Shown one piece after another: positions 22,862-33,319 of a stretch of 64,000 nt of DNA; position 1 is the first letter of the stretch, and the number at the start of each line of letters is the position of its first letter. Below the pieces are notes generated by a model, which saw only the letters and a list, made by a program, of their open reading frames with translations, had not been told where the DNA came from and searched no databases. The DNA comes from Tipula vernalis (taxonomy: Eukaryota > Arthropoda > Insecta > Diptera > Tipulidae), in NCBI GenBank assembly GCA_958295665.1, contig OY282558.1, forward strand, positions 183,126,015 through 183,190,014. The letters run 5' to 3'. The position numbers and the translations under genes were made by a program.

Positions 22862-24077
22862 ATGGAAACATGGTGTTGCGGCCTCACTAAATTACATTAA
22901 CTTGGCTGATAAAACAAAGTCACCATTACTTCATCCTTATCCATCATGGGAGGCAAATACTTTACCTGTTGAAACCGATGACACGCCTCCTGTGGTCGAT
23001 GGAATGGCCGTTGATCGGGCGAATGCAAAAAAAGCTGAAAAATCAGACATTACAATCAAAAACTCAACAATTATTTCAACATTTCGCATTCGGGTCGATG
23101 AATGTGATCGCCTGTGGGTAATGGATACCGGTTTAAGTGATATATTAGGAAATGCTAAACAATTTGCCCCATCAGCGCTTGTAATCTTTGATTTAAAAAC
23201 TGATCAATTAATTAGACGATTTTCCATTCCGGACTCCCAATCGAAAGAGGACACCTTTTTTGCAAATGTGGTATGTATTGCAATGTTTAGTGTTTTATTT
23301 TAATAAAATTAACAATAAAATATTTTTTGGCCTCAGATCGTTGATGTAAATCCAGCTGATTGTGGTAACGCCTTTGCCTATATACCTGATCTTGGAACTT
23401 ACAGCGCCATCGTATATTCATTTAAAGAAAATAAATCATGGCGTGTTAAACATAATTTCTTCCATTTTGATCCGTTGAAAGGTGATTACAACATTGCTGG
23501 TATTAATTTCCAATGGACTGATGGTGTATTTGGAATGGCACTTGATAAAATACAGGATGACGGGTAAATATTAATTATAACGCGTGATTGGCGAAAATAT
23601 TTTATTAAATTTAATTACATTTATAGATCACGTCGCGTTTATTTCCATGCTTTATCATCGACTCGCGAATTTTATGTTTCAAATAAAGTTTTACAAAATG
23701 AAACTCATTCGCAAAGTACTGATGCTTATTACGATTATAAATATTTAGGTGATCGTGGACCAAATGGACAATCATCCGCCGAATTTCTAGATGAAAAATC
23801 TGGTGTACTATTTTATACGCAAGTAAATAAAGATGCGATTGGATGCTGGAATACACGAAAACCATACACACCCGAAACACAAGGACTAGTTGATTCGGAT
23901 AGTGATGCTTTGGTTTTCCCCAACGATTTGAAAGTGGATAGTGACAGCGTATTGTGGGTGTTATCTGATCGTATGCCGTTATTTATTTATAGCCAACTAG
24001 ATCCGGAACAGTACAATTATAGGATTTTAAGTAAACCGGTTACTGATGCAATTAAAGGCACACCGTGTGAAAATTAG
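22862..24077 (+). CDS. yellow/major royal jelly protein family gene, 3' three exons
   Basis: Secreted beta-propeller protein of the insect yellow family (MRJP domain), whose members act in cuticle pigmentation, dopachrome conversion or other extracellular roles. The exons are 22862-23270, 23337-23563 and 23627-24077, with GT-AG introns of 66 and 63 bases; the reading frame is kept across both joins (phases 0 and 2). Typical blocks are RIRVDECDRLWVMDTGL (about 23086-23136), FFANV/IVDVNPADCGNAFAY across intron 1, HNFFHFDPLKGDYNIAGINF (about 23451-23510), FQWTDGVFGMAL, IGCWNTRKPY and VLWVLSDRMP (about 23950-23980). Conserved cysteines are present and there are no internal stops. The visible part encodes 362 residues against about 400-430 for the family. 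The signal peptide and first segment, joined through a phase-2 acceptor at 22861, are missing and probably lie upstream beyond the repeats. AATAAA follows near 24094. The subfamily is not assigned. Confidence 0.92.
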
Positions 24078-24189
24078 AGTTAAGACGAAACAAAAATAAA
24101 ATAATTTGAGTTTAATTGTTTAAATTTTATTAAACTGGAAGATTAGACCCAGATACATAAGTATAAAACAAAATATATTTTCTTATTTT

Positions 24190-24508
24190 TATGTGTGAGA
24201 ATTTTGTTCTGGAAATTTCATCTGGATCTGGTTGCCTTGCATCTTGGGTTATTTGACCTATACAGCTGAACTTTGCTCAAATCTCTGGCAGTGCTGCTTA
24301 ATGTGTCATAAATAGAATATACTCAATAGTTTAAGTACAAAACTGCCATTATCAAGATTCCAAATCCTCCGTTTGGAAAAACAGTTTTTGGATAATGTGC
24401 CCCGTACCTTGGGTTATATCACCTATATAACTGAACCATACCCAAATCTCTGGAAGTGCTTGTTAATGGGCCATCAATAGAAAATACTCAGTATTTTAGG
24501 TGGAATAC
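24190..24508. repeat. 165-base satellite, left part
   Basis: Two units. The landmark aatg(g/t)g(c/t)catcaatag recurs at 24300 and 24465 (165 apart), with ggataatgtg(c)cc, tgacctatatag and aaatctctggcagtgctt in each. The same unit resumes at 32495, on the far side of the BEL element. The last match before the element is aggtggaatac ending at 24508. Confidence 0.85.
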
Positions 24509-24576
24509 GGCCTGTTATTCCAAGTTACCTAATGAATTGATAACATATTCTCCGGGCCCACTTGCGGATTATGAGG

Positions 24577-26260
24577 TCAACTGCTATAGCTTATGTAGTG
24601 GGGCTGGAGGTTTAGCTGCAGCTGTATGCACCACGTAACTGTAACCAAAACTGCTGGAATGAGTAAATAGATTGCCAGGTAGTGGTGATAATCGTGTATG
24701 CTTAAATCGATTGTTGCTGACTCTAAATGTTTCTTATGGTCTTGGAGGGAAGCTTCAATGGCAATGATCTCCGACAAGGTGCCTGTTGAGCTTGTTTTTA
24801 CGAATATCGGGTAGTGTCTATATGTACTCTTTATCACTTAAATTAAATTGCGGCATAAAGGAAAGAACAAATCTACCGCTAAATGTCCTATATCTTGCCA
24901 CCGTATACGTATCTCCTTTTAAAACACAGTTTGGATCAAGTTCTAAAATGCCTTCTCCTTCAATGAATTCAGTGGTGGTTTCGATAACTCCATTGCTGTT
25001 ATCTTCGCATATTAAGTTACCGAGGGTTTTTGATTTCATCGCAAATATCCACGCATTGTATCTACGTAAAGGAATCCATAGCGCAGTAACGTCCATCTTG
25101 TGAATCTGACAGCTCTTTGGAATGTCACCATTTTGTTTGAGTAGTTCTATTTCACAGCTAGTTGTATATGCGTTGTATTCATATAGCGGCTGATGAACAT
25201 GACAAAAATATTCCCCGTTAAGGCAATTACACGTATTGAGCTCATCCCCAGTTAGGGCCATGTATTGGTTTTGTTGTAGTCCGACCATCAAGTAGTTAGA
25301 AGATGGCATGATGTCGACATATTCTTGCTGGTGGATCGTGGGAACTGGTATAACGTGGTATAACCTATATATCGTGATCTCTGTACCAGTGGAATTTAAA
25401 TGTCAAAGATTACGGTTTCTGCAATTTTGATTGTTTTGACGTCGATTATCTTATATATAGCTGCTATGTCTAAGTTACGACACGGAATATCCTGATTGGG
25501 TTTTAGATTATGTATGATTTGTTTAATCTGTTCCTGAAGTTGGTGTGGTGTCAAAATTAGAGGATCGAGTTTGCCTTGATGAGCTTCGGTAATGGTGTCA
25601 ATTATCGTGGAGCTTCTGGTGGTGTTGTTGGTTTGAATTTAATTTTTCTATGCTATCCTTGTAAGCATTGCCAGCACGTTGGTCGAGCACACCAAACAAC
25701 TCGTTGGCAATTACACCAACAAAGTCAAAAGGTGATCTTCTTTGACGAATGATTTTGTTCCCACTTAGGGCGTTTAGTATTTCATTTTGATCCCTTAACT
25801 CAGCGTAGAATATTCTGATTTGCGAAACAATTGCTGCGCAATATTTGAATGTGTCCGCGTATACCGCTGATATTAGTGTTGCATTAGCGCATAATTCGTC
25901 TTTCGAGGTGGTCTAGCTCTGCCGAATAAGATGTGAGATTGTAGTAGCATATAATCCTCCATTCCCCATTAATCAGATTCGCTTAACCAATTTTATCAAA
26001 ATAAATACCAGGATGGGAAGTGAACCGTGTTATTTTGATTTTCGCTGTTGTTAGTGCGGTTGTATGTCCCATCATGCAGATTATTGCTAGCGAGCACAGT
26101 AACAATATTAATTTGCTGTTTGCTCTCGTCGTTCGTCCGTGTTGTATCGATTGTCTTTGTTTCGAAGTGTTAACTTCACAACCGTCTGCAGACGGTGCTG
26201 CCTGCCTAACTTCCATGTTAGGTTTTGGCAGGCCCATTTCTTCCATCTCGTCACTGTTCT
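24577..26260 (-). pseudogene. env: Baculovirus F-like envelope gene of the BEL element, broken
   Basis: A class-I-like fusion glycoprotein related to the F proteins that insect retroelements share with baculoviruses; its family role is membrane fusion at virus entry. Visible features, all on the minus strand, are a hydrophobic signal-like segment (LILLLCSLAIICMM) near 26070-26120, a furin-type cleavage site RQRR followed by a hydrophobic fusion-peptide-like segment at about 25700-25755, a cysteine-rich ectodomain (25309-24818), and a C-terminal membrane anchor near 24620-24680. The reading frame is lost after about 25983, carries stops between 25700 and 25310, and shifts again near 24820-24837. 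The copy is non-functional as it stands. The upstream end overlaps the integrase C-terminus. Confidence 0.78.
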
Positions 26261-26303
26261 CAATTGGAAGACGGCTAAGTTTGGTGATTGGCCTTTTAAA
26301 CAA

Positions 26304-27575
26304 TCTTCATTTGCTGCTTTTTATGGTTACGACTCTAACTAAGCCATCGTTTCCACTAAGGATCTCTTGAACTCTTCTTAAAGGCCATTTTCCTGGAGGT
26401 AGGTTATCATCCTTAACGAGGACCAGCTCCCCTTTTGATATATTATCTTGTTTTTTCACCCTCTTTTAAAAGCTCTTCTGACCATTTTCCCGATAGTTAT
26501 TTTAAGTTTTGAAGCTCCTATGAAATTGGAACCGCAGTCACTGTAAAGGTCCGAGCAAAACCCTCGGCGTGCTGTGAAACGTTTAAATGCTGCTATGAAA
26601 CCTCCTGATGACAAATCGCTTACTACTTCTATGTGAATAGCTTTATAGCTTTTGCGACCTCGACCTGGTGAACTCCTTAATTGGAAAGGCCCAGCATAAT
26701 CTACTCCAGTATGAGTAAAAGGCTTTGTCGGAGTTACTCTCGCTATTGGAAGATCTCCCATCATTTGATTTAAGGTTTGCGCGCGTTGTTTGTGGCAGAT
26801 TATGCATTTATTGATGTAAGTTTTTACTGCTAACGGACCTTTAATAATCCAGTACCTTTGCCGAATAAAAGCATAAAATGTAAGGTCATCTTATGTGCAT
26901 AATCTATTAGGAGCCAAGTTAAGTGACTCTTATTAGGCAGTATTGTTGGGATGTCGAGAATTGAAAGCAATCCTGGCGTTAGACAGTCTGCCGCCTACTC
27001 GCAGTAATCCATTCTCATCTATTTTTGGATCAAGTGATCGAAGTTGAGATTCCATTTGAGGTTCTAGTTGGTTCTTTTCTATTTTAAATGCTAACTGTTG
27101 CGTTAGCTTCATTGCTAACATTTGGCTATCATTAAGTTCCTTAGTTGTCAGGTATCTCGTTAAAGGCGTAGTCTTTCTTTTTGCAAATCTAAGGACATAA
27201 TCGATGATCCTTACTGCCTTAGTGAGTGATGAACAGCGCTCTATAGCACATAATACACCATTTTCTTCGTTGACCGTGGCAATTAGTGTAGATATTTTGA
27301 TCTTCTCTTTTGTGGCTTCTGCAATCTGTGGTTGTGGCGAGGTGTCCTGTGGATGCTTAAGCCAGATTGAGCCACTCCACCACAATTGGTGGTTTAGTAA
27401 CTTTGAAGCATTTAGGCCTCTTGATGCGCAATCTGTCGGGTTGTCCTCTGATTTTACATAATTCCATTGTAGTGGAGATAATATAGACTGAATTTCGACA
27501 ATCCTGTTCGCAACAAACGTTTTAAACTTATTTGGTTTTCCTCTGACCCAACCCAAAGTTATCATAGAGTTTTGT
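26304..27575 (-). pseudogene. BEL/Pao RNase H end and integrase
   Basis: The frame 27565-26933 (210 codons) begins MITLGWVRGKPNKFKTFVAN, the end of the BEL RNase H. It continues through WNYVKSEDNPTDCASRGL and LLRVGGRLSNARIAF, the standard lead-in to BEL integrase. After a decayed zinc-binding part (26930-26770), the frame 26764-26456 carries the integrase core with HTGVDYAGPF and the second aspartate in YSDCGSNFIG. The C-terminus runs into the envelope region (GNDGLVRVVTIKSS near 26310-26350). The third catalytic residue was not located. Integrase normally inserts the cDNA; here frameshifts at about 26930 and 26456 inactivate it. Confidence 0.82.
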
Positions 27576-27579
27576 AACG

Positions 27580-28985
27580 ATCGTTGGTGCGACGCACAAC
27601 TGTTGCCACCAGTAAAGATGTTGCGCCCTTAGGTAGGCTTCGAAATTTTTAGTTGATGATGCGATTGTGGTCTCTTACTGTGTTGGAAATATTTGAAGTA
27701 AGTTATCAATGAATACAACGAGCAATACGGTACATACTGGTATGTAAATAGCATCGAAACAAGATGAGTTAGTCAGGTTCAGGCTCTAGATTCGAGCAGT
27801 TAAACATTTTTTTTTGATTTTTTTTTGGTGTTTAAAAAAAGAAAAACCAAGTTGAACTTTCAAGAAATTAATTTAATTAATTAATTTTCTGATTTTCTTG
27901 TTTTGCTTTTGCGAATGTTATTTTAAAAGCGATCATTGTTGAAAAAAAAAAAATTTGTAAAGGAACATTAAAGTAACTAGTTAATAAAATCATAATGAAC
28001 CAGATAAACATAATTATAAATAAAATTAATAATAATTTATAAAATAAAATAAAAATAAATTCAAGATTTGTTGATTTATAATTCTGTAAAGTGAATTTAT
28101 ATTGTTTATCAATTTTTTTGTTGGGCTGGTGTAATGTTGTTGTTTTTTTTTTAACTAAAGTTGTGTTGGGTTGGTGAAACATTCCCAAACATTCTCATAT
28201 ATCGACCAGAGCAATACATGTGTGCTACGAATAACGTTTATTTTTCAACGCATGTTTAATTAACATAAATAAACAACAAAAAAAAAAAAAACTATCACAA
28301 CGGCAACGAAACATTTACTTGGCTCTTAATTGTCGTGCATCGATGGAGTTTGCGGTTTGTTCCGGTATATTGTACGGTTGGACCCGATCGTATTAAGAAG
28401 TACAGTGTAAAATAATAAACCGCTATAGTGAGCTATTTACAATACAATCAGGTGAGCTGTTTACAGTTGGTAATTGAAGATGGATGGTCAATGAATGCAG
28501 CCGGGAGGAATTGAAAACCGTTCGTTTTTTTTTTTCTTATATTATTGTTTATTGTTTATCTGATAATAATTCTATGTTTCTATTTTTTTTTATTGTTCAT
28601 TTTGTTTTTGATTAATCAATTCTTTCTTTTTTTTTATTTGTAAAATTTCTGAAATTCAATTTGGTGCTTTATTTTATTTATTTTTTTTTTCTATTAATTT
28701 TCATGACATATCTGTTATTACATATATTTTAGTCATTTTTTTTTGGCTAGCTCATATTGATGTTCGCCTTATTTTGTTTTTTTTGTTTTTGTTGATTAAC
28801 GACTTAGCCATCATGTGGTAGTTCGTTTGAATTTAAAGGGATGAACATAGCAAGCGATGTATTTTTTTTATGATAACTCCTCCAGTTTTTTTTTTTTTTT
28901 TTTTGTTGTTTAGGTAGTTCAGTTTTCCATTTTTTTTTCTCTCTAGACTTTGGCATACTTAAATCATTTTTTTTTTTGTACGATG
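27580..28985. other. 1.4-kb T-rich non-coding insert within BEL RNase H
   Basis: Between the RNase H segment ending near 29000 and the one starting at 27575 lies about 1.4 kb with no BEL coding match, many T runs (28520-28980) and A runs (28278-28292). About 100 residues of RNase H that should be here are absent, so it is an insertion with deletion or a replacement. Part of it (28200-28480) has the mixed composition of an LTR or promoter, but no ends were found. A weak acgat match occurs at both edges. Confidence 0.45.
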
Positions 28986-29031
28986 GAATACTGCCACATC
29001 GGAACTAGTGAACCTTCCCAGCCACTGAAAC

Positions 29032-29932
29032 CTATCCCGTTAATTTTACAGTGTGCCACGGTGTGTCAGTGCTGACCCAAAACCCATCGGTTACAGTTTG
29101 TCCACGCAAATGTTTTGATATCAAGTTGACATATGAAATCCATTTTGTTTTGATTTCATTTGGTAATTGTGTATTCCAGTCTAAACCTAATGTCCATAGT
29201 TGTTGCATGGTAATCTTTGCCTTTACGATAACGGGGGCTAACCATCCCATTGGATCAAACAATTTGGATGTTTCGGATAACACTTTCCTCTTGGTAACAG
29301 GTGCTTCAGTATCCAATGATTTGACTTTAAATTGGAATATGTACTCTATAGTATTCCAGATGATACCTAAAGTTTTAATTGTTTCGCCAATTTCTATCAT
29401 ATGGCTCCATGCGTTCATATGTTCCTTTTGTATGGTTTTGAGTATTTCTTGGTTGTTGCTAGTTCATTTCCTTAGATTAAAATCGCCTTGCTTTAATAGC
29501 ATTGTTAATTGTTGTTGCATTAATATTGCTTGTGCTAGCGTGTTCGCACCTGATAATACGTCATCCACGTAAAAATCTTCAGTGAGTACCTTTTTTGCTG
29601 CTGCGTATTGTTCACCGTCATCTTCGTACGTCACCGTTTTCATCTTAAAAGTGCTGATCTTGCCTTGTTGGTCTCTCCATAGTATTAATTGGTAGATTTG
29701 ATCTCTGGGGCGCATTCTCACCTGTCTAAACATCTTCTCGATGTCGGCTTTAAACACGAATTTGTGTTTTCTTCAACTCAGTAAGATCTCTACTAGCTCT
29801 TGTTGTATTGTTGGACCAGTATACATTATATCGTTGAGTGAGACCCCATTTGAAGTTTTTGCAGAAGCGTCAAAAACTACTCTTAACTTGGTTGTTAAAC
29901 TGTTCCTAACAATAAAAAATTTAAATCCTAGC
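29032..29932 (-). pseudogene. BEL/Pao reverse transcriptase and RNase H start, motif B deleted
   Basis: Three minus frames follow each other. 29979-29773 contains SLTTKLRVVFDASAKTS and GVSLNDIMYTGPTIQQ. 29757-29464 has motif A FKADIEKMFRQVRM and the catalytic YVDDVL. 29418-29032 has LSETSKLFDPMGWLAPVIVK, the BEL connection to RNase H. Within the middle frame, TVTY is joined directly to EDDGEQYAAAKKVLTEDF. BEL elements normally have a GTxSAPxLA-type block and about 20 residues here (compare 52350-52400 in the second BEL copy), so motif B is missing in frame. The enzyme would be inactive although its aspartates survive. Confidence 0.82.
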
Positions 29933-30298
29933 TTAAAGTTCTGTATGCAGTCCCTCTTGCGTATTCGATGCATCAACATCTACTTCTACGACACCTACAT
30001 CTGCTTCTATTGGTTCAGTTATCACGGGCACTTCTTCCTAGGTTTCTTGTGGTGTTTCAGTCGTTTCGTTAGGATTTTCCCCATCTTGAATTATCTGCTC
30101 TTCGGTCACAGTCTCATTCTTTTTTTCATCTTTATCCTTGACCTCTTTAACCTTGGGCTTCCACAATTTAATTTTGTGCACCAAATATTTCACCTCACGA
30201 TCAAGACCCGACATTTTATCTGTAATGGCTTTTACAGTGAGTCGAATATCAGCGTTTTTCGAAAGTTTATTTTGTTCCGCCACCTCAGTGTCTTGTTT
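29933..30298 (-). pseudogene. Captured C-terminal tail of an ER chaperone (HYOU1/GRP170-like) inside BEL pol
   Basis: The BEL frame starting at 30574 reads normal pol up to [10 protein letters not shown] and then passes, in the same frame, into sequence unlike any retroelement. It contains [20 protein letters not shown], then [14 protein letters not shown], a long acidic, Glu/Thr/Pro-rich tail, and ends HTEL-stop (29933-29935). The block 'KM-ALDREV-YL--K-K--KP' followed by an acidic tail and a KDEL-type ending is what I know from hypoxia up-regulated protein 1, the HSP110-like chaperone of the ER lumen (human HYOU1 ends NDEL). One in-frame TAG (30038-30040) interrupts it. After the stop and about 17-20 more bases, BEL coding resumes at SLTTKLRVVF. 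No intron is seen, so an mRNA source is likely. The HYOU1 assignment is from memory. Confidence 0.68.
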
Positions 30299-30790
30299 CT
30301 TGACTGCATGGTGTGGTAAAAAATAACCTTTGTCCACATCATCCTGATTGTTTATTACTTCCATATGGCCTAGCAGAATGTATTCTTGAATGAAACAGGT
30401 ATATTCATTCTTCATTGTCGAATTTTTTTTTAACTTCCTTTCCACTTGAAATAGTCGTGCTGTCGCTTTCTTGAATGGTAATGCAACTTGGTACGTTCCA
30501 TCTACCTGCCTCTCGCATGTATTATGAAAATACTGCTCACATTTTTCGTACTTATCCAATGTCATGATTACCAACTCCCGCTATGTTCGATTGTATTTTA
30601 TTACCTTTTAGCTTCAATCTTTGTATTGCTTCTTCCGTTATAAAAGTTGCCTGGGAGCCTGGATCTATCAAGACTCTTAATATTGTTTGGTTTCCATCAT
30701 GTTTGACTGCGCTGACTAAAGCTGTTGCTATTAAGACACTTTCGCCGGCTGACTGTTTATTTTTGCTTCGAGTTTAAAACTTTTTATCTC
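30299..30790 (-). pseudogene. BEL/Pao protease end and pol N-terminus
   Basis: On the minus strand LRVLIDPGSQATFITEEAIQ (about 30625-30690) is the BEL aspartic-protease signature, in which the usual D-S/T-G appears as DPGS. The frame 30574-30299 then gives [37 protein letters not shown] and [11 protein letters not shown], the standard lead into BEL reverse transcriptase. The protease and pol parts are in different frames. The normal continuation is cut by the HYOU1-like insert at about 30298. Confidence 0.8.
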
Positions 30791-30859
30791 TTGGCCATCT
30801 GATTTTTGTTGATGAGAGTTTGGCGAATGAAGAATGGTATGGTGTAGACCATTGAAAAT

Positions 30860-32408
30860 TGAGCATCTTATAGAACTTTTACATTTTTGTATTTGATGTG
30901 TTGTAGCAAGGCACCTTCTACATACATTATGTAATAATATAATTTGACTCCTGTCGGACGATGACAGCTTTTTGAATCTTTCACAGGTCTCTATTGAATG
31001 ATTTTTCTAACAATAGATGCAAATGCTTTGTACCGTTGTTGTGGCGAATATTTGTTTCACTGGTTGACTTTTAGGTGGTTGTGTATAACTCTTATTATTG
31101 TACGATATTTAGACTTTAGGTCTTGAATCTTTGTTCAAGGCACTTCAGGAATTCGGTTGTTTCTTGAAATTCACATGGGTTTTTAAGTGAACTTTCGTAC
31201 AGTCGTCGCTTATTCCAAAGTTTTTAATCGCGTGTCGGCACTCGATAGTGGTGTCATTCATATTTCTAATTGTAGATGACGACTCAGTAGCAATGGTTGG
31301 TTGGTTCAGCAATGTATTTAGGTAAGCTGAGATGAGCAGTCTTTTGCTGTTGTATCGGTTGTTTAATATACTCCAAGCTTTTGCATAATTATCTGCCGTC
31401 GATTCTAGATGACAAATTAGTTTAGCCGCTGCTCCAGTTAAATGTGTTTTCGGATAATTGATTTTGTGGGTATTGGATAGCCGCTGATTTTTATCTATCA
31501 GTTTGTTAAAGATTTCTGAGAAGCTACCTCATTTCATATAATCTCCATAGAATACGGGTATTTCTATAGGTTTCAACTTTATTTCCATCTCCGTATCACC
31601 CTTTGTTGTATTCTCTTCTATCGCAGTTGTCATTCTTATTGCCATCTTGGTGTACTCTCTTCTTAAGGTTTCATAATATTCCTTTGTAAAATACTCCAAG
31701 TCGTCTTGGTCAACGTCTGATGCTTCGACATATATTTCTTCATGTTGGTCAATGATATGTTCCATTGCGCGTTTCATATATTGTAGAGAGAATTGCATTG
31801 CTTGTTTCCCTTGATGCTCTATAAGAATTTCCTTCGCATTGTCAATTTCTCTGCATACATTTCTCACATTTTGACGTCCTGTCTTCTAAGCATTTGCTTC
31901 AATTAGTTGTTGTTAGTTTGCCAGGATCCCTTTGATGGTGCATCTGAGACTTCGGTTGTCTGATGAACATCGATTTTTTCTATTGATGGAATGGCGAACT
32001 CAAGACTGGATTGTGGTGTTGGCGTAGATGGTGGACCGCTGTTGAGCCGACGTCGCATATCTTCGATACATTTTTGGTAAGTATTTGAAATCACTTTTCT
32101 TGCAACGTTATATGCATGATCTTTATCTAGTGGTGGATGACTTCTTTGAATTTGCTCATCTGCTTTTACGTATTCAACGTAAAGTAATTTTAGCTGTTCG
32201 ATTTTAGCTTCCAAATATTTTTTGGTTTTTCGGCTCTCCCCATCTTTGTTGTAGTTTGTTTGTAGAGTGGTGAGTTTTGCTCCAATTTGTTCTTGATTTT
32301 GAAGAAGCTCTTCCATTGCTTAATTCTCGATAGAATCAGGTGGTTTTTCTGGATATTGATGAAATTCGCTGGATTTTTATCTGCTGGTTGTAGTTTAGCT
32401 GTATCCAC
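30860..32408 (-). pseudogene. BEL/Pao gag with zinc knuckles, frameshifted
   Basis: The frame 32316-31903 opens MEELLQNQEQIGAKLTTLQT, a coiled-coil gag start. The frame 31867-31529 continues with long charged helices to PIEIPVFYGDYMK, the BEL gag-core entry. A decayed third part (31528-31100) follows, with LTGAAAKLICHLESTADNYA near 31390-31450. Cysteine clusters near 31000-31040 and CRRCLATTHQIQKC at about 30885-30930 are the nucleic-acid-binding knuckles. Frameshifts lie near 31880 and 31529. It is not the same family as the gag at 1-1103; the N-terminal sequences differ. Confidence 0.78.
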
Positions 32409-32494
32409 AGTTGAATGTATAATTACGTGTTTATTTGATTAATTGCCGGTTGGTTTTTGGCTTCGAAGGACCATGAATGTGTAATAAAAAATAC

Positions 32495-33300
32495 AATTAA
32501 TAGAAAATACGCAATAGTTGAAGTACAAAACTGCCATTACGAAGGTTCCAAATCCCCCGTTTCGATAAAACTTTTTTTGGATAATGAGCTTATATGACCT
32601 ATATAGCTAAACCACGCCCAACTCTCTGGCAGTGCTTATTAATGGGCCATCAATAGAAAATACTCAGTATTTTAGGTGGAATACTGCCATTAAAAAGATT
32701 CCAAATCATCTATTTCGAAAAAACTTCATCTGGATAATGTGGCCTATTCCTTAGCTTATATGACCTATATAGCCAAACCACGCCCAAATCTCTGAAAGTG
32801 CTTGTTAATGGGCCATCAATATAAAATTCTCAATATTTTAAGTGGAATACTGCCTTGAAAAAGATTCCAAATCCTCCGTTTCGAAAAACTTCATCTGGAT
32901 AATGTACCCCGTAATTTGGCTTATATGACCTATATAGTGAACCTTGCCAAATTTCTGGCAGTGCTTGTTAATGGGCCTCCACTAGATAATACTCAATATT
33001 TTAAGTACAAACTGCCATTAACAAGAGTTTAAATCCCCCCCCCCCCCCCGTTTCGAAAAACTTCTTCTCGATAATATACCCCATATATTGACCAAATCTC
33101 AGGAAGTTACTGTTAGTGGGTTAAAAAAAGAAAATACTCAATATTTTCAGTGGAATACTGTCATTAAAAAGATTCCAAATCCTCCGTTTCGAAATATTCC
33201 TTTTGGATAATGTGCCACATTCCTTGGCTTATACGACCTATATAGCCGAACCTTGCCCAAATCTCTGGGAGTGCTAGTTAATGCCTCTCTCTCAATATAA
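32495..33300. repeat. 165-base satellite, right part
   Basis: Five units. The landmark aatgggcc(atc) falls at 32641, 32807, 32970, about 33115 and 33280, giving steps of 166, 163, 145 and 165. Units share gattccaaatcctccgtttc, gacctatatagcc and aatctctggcagtgctt with the left part at 24190-24508. A poly-C run lies at about 33038-33049. Confidence 0.88.
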
Positions 33301-33319
33301 TATCATGGATTTTTTCAAT

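Larger units (their letters stand above)
24509..32494 (-). mobile_element. BEL/Pao retrotransposon with envelope gene, embedded in satellite
   Basis: On the minus strand the order is gag (32408-30860), protease (about 30780-30600), reverse transcriptase (30574-29464, interrupted), RNase H (29418-27500, interrupted), integrase (27500-26304) and envelope (26260-24577). This is the BEL/Pao layout plus an envelope gene, as in endogenous-retrovirus-like insect elements. I could not recognise LTRs at either end; only about 70 bases separate the envelope stop from satellite DNA on the left. The coding regions carry frameshifts and two foreign inserts, so the copy is defective. Confidence 0.82.

Noticed and set aside
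29051..29572. A 173-codon plus-strand frame
   Set aside because: Antisense of BEL reverse transcriptase and RNase H.
29741..30319. A 192-codon plus-strand frame rich in Phe/Leu
   Set aside because: Antisense of the BEL pol and the HYOU1-like insert; no family resemblance.
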